The notes under the pieces are model-generated. The model saw only the letters and a program-made list of their open reading frames with translations, had not been told where the DNA came from and ran no database searches. The position numbers and the translations under genes were made by a program. DNA of 64,000 nt from Mactra quadrangularis (taxonomy: Eukaryota; Mollusca; Bivalvia; Venerida; Mactridae). The stretch lies in assembly GCA_025267735.1 (NCBI GenBank), contig CM046295.1:15211592-15275591 (forward strand), given 5' to 3'. Shown one piece after another: positions 46,275 to 57,581 of the stretch (its first letter is position 1; each line of letters opens with the position of its first letter).

Positions 46275-47445
46275 AAATGCTAAACAAAATATATATATTG
46301 AAAATCAGCTGTGTAAATCTAAACTGTTTAAACAGAGCTTAATCACTTCATTTCCATTTCAAACATGTGAACAGGTGTAAAATTAACACATAACCTAAGG
46401 ACAATGAATTCAACACATAACACACAATCAAGGTCAGCTCCACACAACTGTCACTATTCTGAGAATGAATACAGTTCCAGGTATGCACATGTTGCAGTGG
46501 AAAATACCAGCAAGTCTCTCAATTTAACCATTCCATTTTCATCTATCTACAGTTAATGTTGAGGCTTGTAACTGGAGTCTGAAAAGAAAGTTTCAAACCT
46601 AAGCTCTGTTCCAAAAATTGGAAAATACAATGAGATATGAATATCTAGCTTGTCAAGATAAAGTAGTTAATGTTCAAAATCAAATCTTACAATGAAACTT
46701 AACAATACAAAAGCTTTAGTTATGACTGTATACAAGCTAGACCATAGGATTACTGTAGAAAATCTAATAATGAAATTTCTAATTACACAAAACTGATATG
46801 GTACCTCAGAACTAAAGCCAGACATAAGCAAATCAACAATCCAACAAAGCAGGGTCAGATCACAAACATAAGTCCCAACATCACAATTCTACAGAAATGG
46901 ATTTACAGTTTCACATTAATCACTTGCCAATTCACTTGGATATTTGAACAAAGGCGCCTTTTGCTCTCGGATCCAAATATCATGGCGCATGAAAAAAGGT
47001 TAACTGGTCGAGATCTTAGTTTTTGTGACATTCCCCACCAAGCATAGATTTGTTCAAGCGAGTTGTAAACAATTGATGAAGATAGGCAAGTGGTTCCAAA
47101 CACTCATTTTAGTTAATAGATAATCAATTGATATGTTTTCTAGGTGAAAATAGAAAGATCTAATTGAAATAACAATACTCTCCTTGGCTCATTGTAGCTC
47201 TGTATGTGCTCGATAGTGAAGTCAACCATAATCTACCCAATCTCAACATTCAACAGAACATACCAGTATGAAAAAACCATTTCTATTTGGCATCATTTCC
47301 ATATTATGTTCTTCTACCACCTCATAACACTACATTGAAACCATGAATACAGTGTAAGGCTGAAATTTAATACAAGTTGACAGACTGTCCAAACTTGAAA
47401 TGGTGACCAAAATAGTTCGTGAAACAGAGCAAAATCTAATACTTG
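46275..47445. other. Non-coding DNA between arrays, no feature seen
   Basis: No supported gene. The 66-codon minus-strand frame at 46903-47103 has no recognisable motif or splice context. Confidence 0.45.
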
Positions 47446-47449
47446 CAAC

Positions 47450-49860
47450 TGCTCACTTACAGTGAAATCTGCTGTCCAGACAGGGGTGCAATGACAGCTT
47501 CAAGCTAACGACAAGCCTAACAGCTGCAGAGATATGGAAGAACCATCATCTCTATAACTTCACACCATGGATATGAAAGTCTCCTGGCATGCAGTTGGTT
47601 CTCGATGTTTGTAGTAACCAGACCATACTGTCTGTATATCCGTGCAAATTAAGACATGTGCAACTGGATACAAACAACGAAAATTGCTGTCTATAGAGAG
47701 AGGAATGCAATGACAGCTTCAAGCTAACGACAAGCCTAACAGCTGCAGAGATATGGAATCAAACCACCATCTCATGACCTCACACCAAGAATATGTATCA
47801 GTTTCCTGGCATAAAGATGACTCAATCTAGATGTTTGTAGTAACCAGACCATACTGTCTGTAAATCTGTGCAAATAATACATGTGCAACTGAATACAAAC
47901 AAGGAAAATTGCTGTCTATAGAGAGAGGAATGCAATGACAGCTTCAAGCTAACGACAAGCCTAACAGCTGCAGAGATATGGAATCAAACCACCATCTCAT
48001 GACCTCACACCAAGAATATGTATCAGTTTCCTGGCATAAAGATGACTCAATCTAGATGTTTGTAGTAACAGGACCATATTGTCTGTATATCCGTGCAAAA
48101 AAACACATGTGCAACTGGATACAAACAATGAAAATTGCTGTCTATAGAGAGAGGAATGCAATGACAGCTTCAAGCTAACGACAAGCCTAACAGCTGCAGA
48201 GATATGGAATCAAACCACCATCTCATGACCTCACACCAAGAATATGTATGACTCAATCTAGATGTTTGTAGTAACAGGACCATATTGTCTGTATATCCGT
48301 GCAAAAAAACACATGTGCAACTGGATACAAACAATGAAAATTGCTGTCTATAGAGAGGAATGCAATGACAGCTTCAAGCTAACGACAAGCCTAACAGCTG
48401 CAGAGATATGGAATCAAACCACCATCTCATGACCTCACACCAAGAATATGTATCAGTTTCCTGGCATAAAGATGACTCGATCAAGATGTTTGTAGTAACA
48501 GGACCATATTGTCTGTATATCCATGCAAAAAAACACATGTGCAACTGGATACAAACAATGAAAATTGCTGTCTATAGAGAGGAATGCAATGACAGCTTCA
48601 AGCTAACGACAAGCCTAACAGCTGCAGAGATATGGAATCAAACCACCATCTCATGACCTCACACCAAGAATATGTATCAGTTTCCTGGCATAAAGATGAC
48701 TCAATCTAGATGTTTGTAGGAACCAGACCATACTGTCTGTAAATCTGTGCAAATTAAGACATGTGCAACTGGATACAAACAAGGAAAATTGCTGTCTATA
48801 GAGAGAGGAATGCAATGACAGCTTCAAGCTAACGACAAGCCTAAGAGCTGCAGAGATACGGAAACAAACCGCCATCTCATGACCTCACACCAAGAATATG
48901 TATCAGTTTCCTGGCATGAAGATGACTCGATCAAGATGTTTGTTGTAACCTGACCATTATGTCTGTAAATCCGTGCAAATAATACATGTGCAACTGGATA
49001 CAAACAAGGAAAATTGCTGTCTATAGAGAGAGGAATGCAATGACAGCTTCAAGCTAACGACAAGCCTAACAGCTGCAGAGATATGGAATCAAACCACCAT
49101 CTCATGACCTCACACCAAGAATATGTATCAGTTTCCTGGCATGAAGATGACTCGATCTAGATGTTTGTAGTAACAGGACCATATTGTCTGTATATCCGTG
49201 CAAAAAAACACATGTGCAACTGGATACAAACAATGAAAATTGCTGTCTATAGAGAGAGGAATGCAATGACAGCTTCAAGCTAACGACAAGCCTAACAGCT
49301 GCAGAGATATGGAATCAAACCACCATCTCATGACCTCACACCAAGAATATGCATCAGTTTCCTGGCATGAAGATGACTCAATCTAGATGTTTGTAGTAAC
49401 AGGACCATATTGTCTGTATATCCGTGCAAAAAAACACATGTGCAACTGGATACAAACAAGGAAAATTGCTGTCTATAGAGAGAGGAATGCAATGACAACT
49501 TCAAGCTAACGACAAGCCTAACAGCTGCAGAGATATGGAATCAAACCACCATCTCATGACCTCACACCAAGAATATGTATCAGTTTCCTGGCATGAAGAT
49601 GACTCGATCTAGATGTTTGTAGGAACCAGACCATACTGTCTGTAAATCTGTGCAAATTAAGACATGTGCAACTGGATACAAACAAGGAAAATTGCTGTCT
49701 ATAGAGAGAGGAATGCAATGACAGCTTCAAGCTAACGACAAGCCTAACAGCTGCAGAGATATGGAAACACACCACCATCTCTATTCTTTCACGCTGGGGA
49801 TAAGTTACAGTTCCTAGGCATAAAGATTGTTCTAGATGTAGTACATTGTACAAACAATGT
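47450..49860. repeat. ~223-bp tandem repeat, about 11 copies
   Basis: TTGCTGTCTATAGAGAG recurs near 47687, 47909, 48131, 48340, 48560, 48789, 49014, 49238, 49465 and 49696. Each unit holds CAGCTTCAAGCTAACGACAA, CAGCTGCAGAGATATGG and TTTCCTGGCAT. One unit is shortened to 209 bp, and several lack one AG of the AGAGAG run. Frames of 74-99 codons in it are repeat artefacts. Confidence 0.95.
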
Positions 49861-50224
49861 GAAAAAGATTTTTTCTATGGATAATAATTTGTTATATTAC
49901 CTATTTGACTAATAATGTTTATTCTACACTAGCTCAACATTCCAAGTAACATACCAATGTTACAATAACCATTTCTATTCATTATCTTTCCATATTTTTG
50001 ACCAATCATATTTATTCTACCACATCTTATCATTCCAATAAACATACCAATTTAGACAAAACCATTTCTATTCATCATCATTTCCATATCTTCTTCCTAA
50101 AGACCTAATAATACTACATAGAAACCATGCATACAGTATAACAAAGAATTACAAGTTGACAGACTGTCCAAACTTGTGATTATGACCAGTATAATGGTGA
50201 CCAACATAGTCTGTGAAACAGAGC

Positions 50225-50640
50225 AAAATCTAATACTTGCAACTGTTCATGAAGAAAATTGCTGTCTGTAGAAGGATGCAATGACAGCTACAAGCTAACG
50301 ACAAGCCTAAAAGCTGCAGAGAATGGTAACACACCATTATCCCTTCACCATCACATGCAGAATAAGTAAGTTTCCTTGCATGAAGATGGTTCTAGATGTA
50401 TATAGTAACCTGGCCATATTGTTTGTAAATCCATGCAAAAACATATGTGCAACTGGATACAAACTATACAAATGCTGTCTGTAGTTAAAGGCAATGACAG
50501 CTATATGTATAAAGATGGCTCTATGAAAAAAGGGACCTACACATAAATTGTCTGTAAAACAGTGCCAAATAATACATGTGCAACTGAATACAAACTATAC
50601 AATACTGTCTGAAGACAGGTGCAATAACAGTAATGTATAT
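50225..50640. repeat. Degenerate outlying copies of the 223-bp repeat
   Basis: Two or three decayed units with AATGACAGCTACAAGCTAAC, GTGCAACTGxATACAAAC and CTGTCTG. Edge units of a satellite are expected to be the most diverged. Confidence 0.75.
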
Positions 50641-50661
50641 AAATGGTTCTACATGTATGTA

Positions 50662-50859
50662 CAGTAAAACTTGGATATAACATACTTGATGGAAATGTAG
50701 AAAAAAGGTATGTTAAAACCGAGGTATGTTATATCGATATAACATACTAAATATGGTATATATAAGGATGAAAAACGGGCCAGACAAAGTGCAAGAAAAA
50801 ATGGTATGTTTTAACTGAGTGTATGTTCTAACCAAGTATGTAATATCAGAGTTTTACTG
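50662..50859. mobile_element. Tc1/mariner/pogo-type MITE, 198 bp, TA target duplication
   Basis: The left end CAGTAAAACTTGGATATAAC and the right end (complement) CAGTAAAACTCTGATATTAC are inverted repeats with few mismatches, flanked by TA (50660-50661 and 50860-50861). GGTATGTTATATCGATATAA in the middle is a further palindrome, so the whole element can fold. Non-coding. Confidence 0.85.
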
Positions 50860-50889
50860 TAGTAAATTAACATAATTGATCCATCAAAG

Positions 50890-51795
50890 ATCGTACATAA
50901 AATTCATTCATCAACAATCATACACACAACCATACATCAACAATCATATACACAATTCATTCATCAACAAACAAATACACAATCCATACATCAACAATCA
51001 TACACACAATTCATTCATCAACAAACATACACACAATCCATACATCAACAATCATACACACAATTCATTCATCAACAAACATACACACAATCCATGCATC
51101 AACAATCATACACACAATTCATTCATCAACAAACATACACACAATCCATACATCAACAAACATACACACAATTCATTCATCAACAAACACACACAATCCA
51201 TTCATCAACAAACATACACACAATTCATTCATCAACAAACATACACACAATCCATTCATCAACAAACATACACACAATCCATACATCAACAAACATACAC
51301 ACAATTCATTCATCAACAAACATACACACAATCCATTCATCAACAAACATACACACAATTCATTCATCAACAAACATACACACAATCCATTCATCAACAA
51401 ACATACACACAATTCATTCATCAACAAACATACACACAATCCATTCATCAACAAACATACACACAATTCATTCATCAACAAACATACACACAATCCATTC
51501 ATCAACAAACATACACACAATCCATACATCAACAAACATACACACAATTCATTCATCAACAAACACACACACAATTCATTCATCAACAAACATACACACA
51601 ATTCATTCATCAACAAACACACACAATCCATACATCAACAAACATACACACAATTCATTCATCAACAAACATACACACAATTCATTCATCAACAAACACA
51701 CACAATCCATTCATCAACAAACACACACACAATTCATTCATCAACAAACATACACACAATCCATTCATCAACAAACATACAAACAATCCATACAT
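50890..51795. repeat. 27-bp minisatellite, ~33 copies
   Basis: The unit is CATTCATCAACAAACATAC plus ACACAATT. Variants alternate between TTCATTCAT, TCCATTCAT and TCCATACAT, partly as a 54-bp dimer. The left end has an older form, CAACAATCATACACACAA. Because 27 is a multiple of three and lacks stops in several frames, frames of up to 317 codons on both strands are open by construction. Confidence 0.97.
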
Positions 51796-51825
51796 CCAAA
51801 ACCTGACCAAGTCCCGATTGACCAA

Positions 51826-51925
51826 ATAAGGGGTAATGAGAGGATACAATAAACTGAACAAAAAAGGGGTAATGAGAGGATACAATTAACTGACCAAAAA
51901 GGGGTAATGAGAGGATAAAATAAAT
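51826..51925. repeat. ~36-bp tandem repeat, 3 copies
   Basis: AAGGGGTAATGAGAGGATAC and AATxAACTGACCAAAA recur three times directly after the 27-bp array. Confidence 0.8.
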
Positions 51926-52506
51926 ATGCAAGAAATTTTAAGGAAGATACACTAGCTGAACATACATGTTAAGCAAGACCAGAATTGCATGCATTTTAAG
52001 CTCTAACATATATAGTTAAATAATCATTTGTGCTTATATTGGCCCAGCTTGGAGATTTCTAACACTGGAGAGAAAAAGATAAAAAAAAAACTGGAAGAAT
52101 AATCATGAATTTTACAAAATCATCTCAAATTAAAACATATGAATATGAATAGGACCCTTATCCATAATCAGATATTCCAAAAAGGATGATTTGACTAACT
52201 AGGTCAATTATTAATACAAGCCAAATAATATTATCACCTTGCTAGGCTAACACAAACTCAAATAAGCAATTTAATAAATAAATGTTTTATCTCAAAATAC
52301 AATTAAATTCATGCCTTATTCAGCATCCATGATTCAGAAAGTGTATCAACCCTAATTTAACTTAACATATCTATAATACAGCATTTCATACAAAATGTAA
52401 CCAGAGCATCTGTAACCACGATCCTAGACTAATCTTAGATATAACCAGTAATCAATAACATTATCAATCTTACAGTACCAATAACCATAAAAATCTAATA
52501 TTATAC

Positions 52507-53213
52507 TCAATCAAGGTACTCGGAAAGAGCTACCATACTCCGGGCATCAGGACACCTCACATGGGTCAACTGCAATGCCCACCAAACCTGAAAGGGATCA
52601 GTACAATGAAGACCAAGGGTAACATCAACTGGACCATCACAAACCTCATCATCAACAGAACCAACACCATCACCCTCACAAACAGAAACATCCTCACACA
52701 CACTAACATCAGCCTCACAAACAGGAACATCCCCACACACACCAACATCATCCTCACAGGCAGAAACATCCTCACACAAAGAAACAACGGGCAGGGGAAC
52801 AGCAGGAGCAGGAACAACAAAAACAACCTCCCTGACGGGTACCACAGCATCCGTCCACACACGACCCTCACGCAAAGGAACAACGGGCAGGGGAACAGCA
52901 GGAGCAGCAACAAAAACAACCTCCCTCAAAGGCACCAGAACATCCGTCCACACACGACCACGATCCTCACACAAAGGAACAACACATCCCTCCACAAGAC
53001 TCTCACCAACACATCCCTCCACAAGACTCTCACCAACACATCCCTCCACAAGACTCTCACCAACACATCCCTCCACAAGACTCTCACCAACACATCCCTC
53101 CACCTCACTCAAGACACAAGCAACAGGTACCTCATACTCACAAGCAGAAGCATCTACAACCACATCCACAACACTATCCACACAAGATCCATCACCATGT
53201 ACCGTCACCACGT
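52507..53213 (-). CDS. Candidate terminal exon, acidic V/E/D/C-rich protein with 9-residue repeats
   Basis: A minus-strand frame of 234 codons runs from a good acceptor (ATTACAG at 53214-53220) to a stop at 52507 and lacks an initiating ATG, as an internal or last exon would. It encodes VVTVHGDGSCVDSVVDVVVD, about four copies of EGCVGESLV, and two imperfect copies of a segment with RVWTD, VVFV and AVPLPVV. The end is non-repetitive: HCTDPFQVWWALQLTHVRC and SMVALSEYLD. Base composition is GC-richer than its surroundings. The plus strand is also open for 227 codons and another minus frame for 117, so strand and coding status are uncertain. Family unknown. Confidence 0.4.
52984..53103. repeat. 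27-bp repeat inside the candidate exon
   Basis: ACATCCCTCCACAAGACTCT plus CACCAAC starts at 52984, 53011, 53038 and 53065, with a partial fifth at 53092. It encodes the EGCVGESLV repeats on the minus strand. Confidence 0.95.
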
Positions 53214-53221
53214 CTGTAATA

Positions 53222-54175
53222 GATTAATAAATACTAAATACTAATGATTTACAACTTAAGTCAACATTCACATCAGTAATCTTCAGAAAAAAAAACTGCT
53301 TAATAAATATTGCAGTATGTTTATAAAAGGGAATAAATAAAAATTCTTTTTTTCCAGGAATGACGAAGTATCAACTGTGTCAGATCCAAACAATTTACTT
53401 TAATACTTCCACTACAAAAAAAATTGTTGAATATACAGCATAATCAGAAATCATTAACTTCAAAAGTCACTTGGTGCATAACTAAAATATATCAGTGTTT
53501 TATGTTGATCATATTTAATGGTAAACATCGATTTATTTTAGTCATGCACTAAGACATACTCGCGTAAAGAAAAACGGCTAATGTATCATCAAAACTATGC
53601 TCAGAAAATAATAAATATTCATTCAAAAACCCTAACTTCAAACCATGATTACCATCAAATATATTGATCAATGTTCAGAGTTGAAGAATGCTAACATATT
53701 CAGACTAGCACAGGTTTAAATTCATCTAAAAATTGAAAGAAAATATCACAATTCAGACTTAAAACTAACACCAGCAGTCAGTAAGCACAACAATTTAAGA
53801 AAGTAAAGAAAAACAAATTATTTGAAATATTTGAACTTAAGATTTTCAACCAATAGAAAATCTTGTCCATAAATTCTAAGTTTAGAGGAAATAATTATGA
53901 AACAAATTTGTGTCAAAGTAATTTATTTAACCACAAATCATGCGGGTGATGATAATCAACATATTTTAAGTTAAGATTCTTTGAGAAATAAAGAAGTTCA
54001 AGAAAAAAAGTAAATGTCAAATTCAAGGGCAGATAATTCTAAAATATTACATTCAAAGTTTTGAACTTAGTCACATAAGATGTAGTTTGATAATGAGAAA
54101 ATACATTTAAAGTTTGAACTTGATACCTTAAAAAAATAAAAGTTATACTAAAAATAGTTTATGGCACAAAAACTT
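53222..54175. other. AT-rich non-coding DNA, no feature seen
   Basis: No gene, array or structured element supported; would be intron if the exon at 52507-53213 is real. Confidence 0.5.
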
Positions 54176-54179
54176 AAAT

Positions 54180-55440
54180 AATGCATTTATGTATGAAATG
54201 AAAATGTTAAATTATAATTAAATTAAATTTAAATATGAATGAAATAAAAAAAATCTTGGAATGATCATCACTATCAATAATTGTTAAAGGATGGCCTATC
54301 AAGATATATCAGTTTTCTCAGAAGCAATATCAATTAAATTATAATTAAATCTAATTTTAAAACTAACAAAATTAAAAAAAAATTGAAATGATCATCACTA
54401 TCAATAATTGCGAAAGGATAACTTATCAAGATATATCAGTTAAATCAGAAGCAATATTAATTAAATTATAATTAAATTTAATTTCAAAACACACAAAAAT
54501 AAAAAATTCTTGAAAAGATCATCACTATCAATAATTGCAAAAGGATAACCTTTCAAGATATATCAGTTTAATAAGAAGCAATGTTAATTTAATTATAATT
54601 AAATTTAATTTTAAAACAAAACAAAAATCAAAAAAAATCTTGAAATGATCATCACTATCAATAAATGCAAAAGGATAACTTATCAAGATATATCAGTTAA
54701 ATCAGAAGCAATATTAATTAAATTATAATTAAATTTAATTTTAAAACCAACAAAAATAAAAAATTCTTGAAAAGATCATCACTATCAATAATTGCAAAAG
54801 GATAACCTTTCAAGATATATCAGTTTAATAAGAAGCAATGTTAATTTAATTATAATTAAATTTAATTTTAAAACAAAACAAAAATCAAAAAAAATCTTGA
54901 AATGATCATCACTATCAATAAATGCAAAAGGATAACTTATCAAGATATATCAGTTAAATCAGAAGCAATATTAATTAAATTATAATTAAATTTAATTTCA
55001 AAACACACAAAAATAAAAAATTCTTGAAAAGATCATCACTATCAATAATTGCAAAAGGATAACCTTTCAAGATATATCAGTTTAATAAGAAGCAATGTTA
55101 ATTTAATTATAATTAAATTTAATTTTAAAACAAAACAAAAATCAAAAAAAATCTTGAAATGATCATCACTATCAATAAATGCAAAAGGATAACTTATCAA
55201 GAAATATCAGTTTAATCAAAATATTAATTGAATTATAATTAAATTTAATTTTTAAACAAAACAAAAATCAAAAAATAATCTTGAAATGATCATCACTATC
55301 AATAACCTATCAAGATATATCAGTTTAATCAGAAGCAATATCAATTAAATTCAATTTTAAAACGAACGAACATAAAAAATTCAAGAATCATCACTATCAA
55401 TAATTGCAAAAGAATAACCTATCAAGATATATATCAGTCA
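54180..55440. repeat. ~128-bp satellite with dimeric higher-order structure, ~10 copies
   Basis: GATCATCACTATCAATAA recurs at roughly 128-bp steps. Two unit types alternate: one has ATGCAAAAGGATAACTTATC and AAATCAGAAGCAATATTAAT, the other TTGCAAAAGGATAACCTTTC and AATAAGAAGCAATGTTAATT. Three consecutive dimers (~256 bp) lie between about 54.5 and 55.2 kb, with degenerate monomers on both edges. Confidence 0.93.
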
Positions 55441-55444
55441 AACC

Positions 55445-56750
55445 TGAACAATTTTTTAACAATTTAAGTAATTTCAAACATAACAATGCCATGCAGGAGA
55501 TTTAAAATAAAATTAAAATTATGTAAGTAGACAAACCTAACTAAATTGTTTGCTTCAATGTAAGAATGGACAAGAGTAATACATGTATATCTTTAACAAT
55601 TGCCACAGTCAATAATATCTAAGGGGGGACGCTAACCTAATTAGATATGAGCTGTTCTGATTAGTCAAGATTAAAATTTTAGCCAAATACTAAGAATAAC
55701 ACTGGATACATGTAAATAACTAATACGATACTCACTATCCAAAATAACTAAAGGCTAACCTATTTTATAACTGCATTAATTAGTTCTTGTCATTCTTAAA
55801 ATCAATTAAAATAAAAAATGAATCAGACTCCAACACAGTAAACCACTAAGCGTGAGTCAAACATGTTCATTAACTCTATCAAAGTTCACTATATAATGTC
55901 GATGTACTGTTTAACACCAACAAGCTATAAACTTAAACATTCAATGTAAATCATTTGAATCTGAAATCTTAACATTTTATATCTAAACAATTTAATAAAT
56001 AACACAATCCATAATTGCAGAAGTTAAATAAAGTATGATCAGGTTTGAATTTTGTCGACAATGAAATGAAAGCAAAGACACAGAATCCTCAAATCAACTA
56101 GTGAGAGCAAGTGTACCTAACAAATGTTACAATCATTGCCCATAAGCACAAAGGGCTAACCAATATACATACTGTTGTTATGTCTACCCATGAGTTTAAT
56201 CAGTTCATACTAAAAAGAAAAAGTACCTGCAAATTAAACATCACAGTTTGAGTCAAACAAACATATTTGTATATATCATCATAAATTCTAAAAACATAAT
56301 GTTTCAAGTATCAAGATGATGTTTAGCTTGAATAATTCTTTCAATAAATTCAGTTTAAAAAAGTGTTAAGTGAATATCCCGACTCAACAGTCTCAAAGCA
56401 ATAAAAGGCTAATCAGAAACCTATTCAACTGTGCACAAGTAGAATTCTAATCTTTTTTTAAATTGTACACTACGCAAGATGAGTACAACAAATAAATATA
56501 TCCATATTCATTTTGTTTACATCAATTGAAATAAATACAAGATTCACAAATCCCAACTCATCATTACAAGATTTGGAACAATAAACACAATTTAACAATC
56601 ACAGTCCAAAATCAAATAAGGCTACCATATAACTACCTTTGCTAATCGGGATTACATTCAATTCCAGAAGAATGTGTTTATGAATTATAAATCCAAACTA
56701 AAATTTAAATACACAGTCCAAGTGTGACAAAATAAATTATAATCATTGTC
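55445..56750. other. AT-rich non-coding DNA, no feature seen
   Basis: No supported gene or repeat in this stretch. Confidence 0.5.
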
Positions 56751-56753
56751 CAA

Positions 56754-56962
56754 AATAGACTATATCCGGAATTCAAATAATTGGGTTTTTCCATGTAGGT
56801 ACAAACGAACTTTTACTGTTACAATGAAAATACGTCTACAAAGAACAATAGAATTTAATCCATATTTCGTGATTTTTATCAATAATGTGTAACAAACTTT
56901 GTTTGTACCTACATCACACGGACGGAAAAACCCACAAATTTGAATTCCGAATTAAGTCTATT
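56754..56962. mobile_element. Foldback/MITE element, ~209 bp
   Basis: The left arm contains GGAATTCAAAT, GGGTTTTTCC and TGTAGGTACAAAC. The right arm carries the same three blocks inverted in the same order, with an 8-9 bp length difference. The arms cover most of the ~60 outer bases on each side. The outermost bases AATAGAC/GTCTATT include TA, compatible with a TA target duplication. No coding content. Confidence 0.75.
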
Positions 56963-57581
56963 AAAACTGTTCAAACTTTCAACCACACGTCTCATGTAAA
57001 TGACTAAGATAAAATGAGAATTGTCTATACAAGCATGAGATGTACCATTACACAGTGCAATGAACCAAAAAAAAACAATGCTAAGTTTAACCAAGAACCA
57101 CTGATGTCTAAACCTCACCATATTTGGTCAATGTTACTTTCACTACACAGAAAAGCTATGAGTACACAGAACATAACAATGTTTTTACAACAATCTATCC
57201 TGCCCAGGTTTTCATAATTTCATACCAATCTTGACTTGTTAACTAAGTATGTTACAAAAACAAGAAATATTCTAGACCAAGTGTGTATTATCAATAAAAA
57301 CATGCTTAGCATATGAGGCTATATTGTCCATTTTTTGTCAACTGTCAAAGTTTGAATAATTTCACCATTACTGATTGCTTTGTTTTTGTACTAGCCGTTT
57401 AATTGTTATTAAAATATCTTGATTAAAACATATCATACGGCATAAGCAGCTTTGCTCGATCATAAAACACACTTTCGAAAAATCATGGATGTATTACAAC
57501 AAAATTTTTAACAAACTCATTCACAGTACGAACAATAAAAACAAATGAATCCTAAGTATTGGTTCAAGAGAATGTTAACTA

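Noticed and set aside
48408..49853. Frames of 74-99 codons on both strands in the 223-bp array.
   Set aside because: They repeat with the satellite unit and end at unit variants; no motif, start context or splice sites.
50876..51852. Open frames of 317 and 252 codons, plus a 152-codon minus-strand frame.
   Set aside because: They are different frames of one 27-bp tandem repeat with no stop codon in its unit; there is no non-repetitive coding sequence around them.
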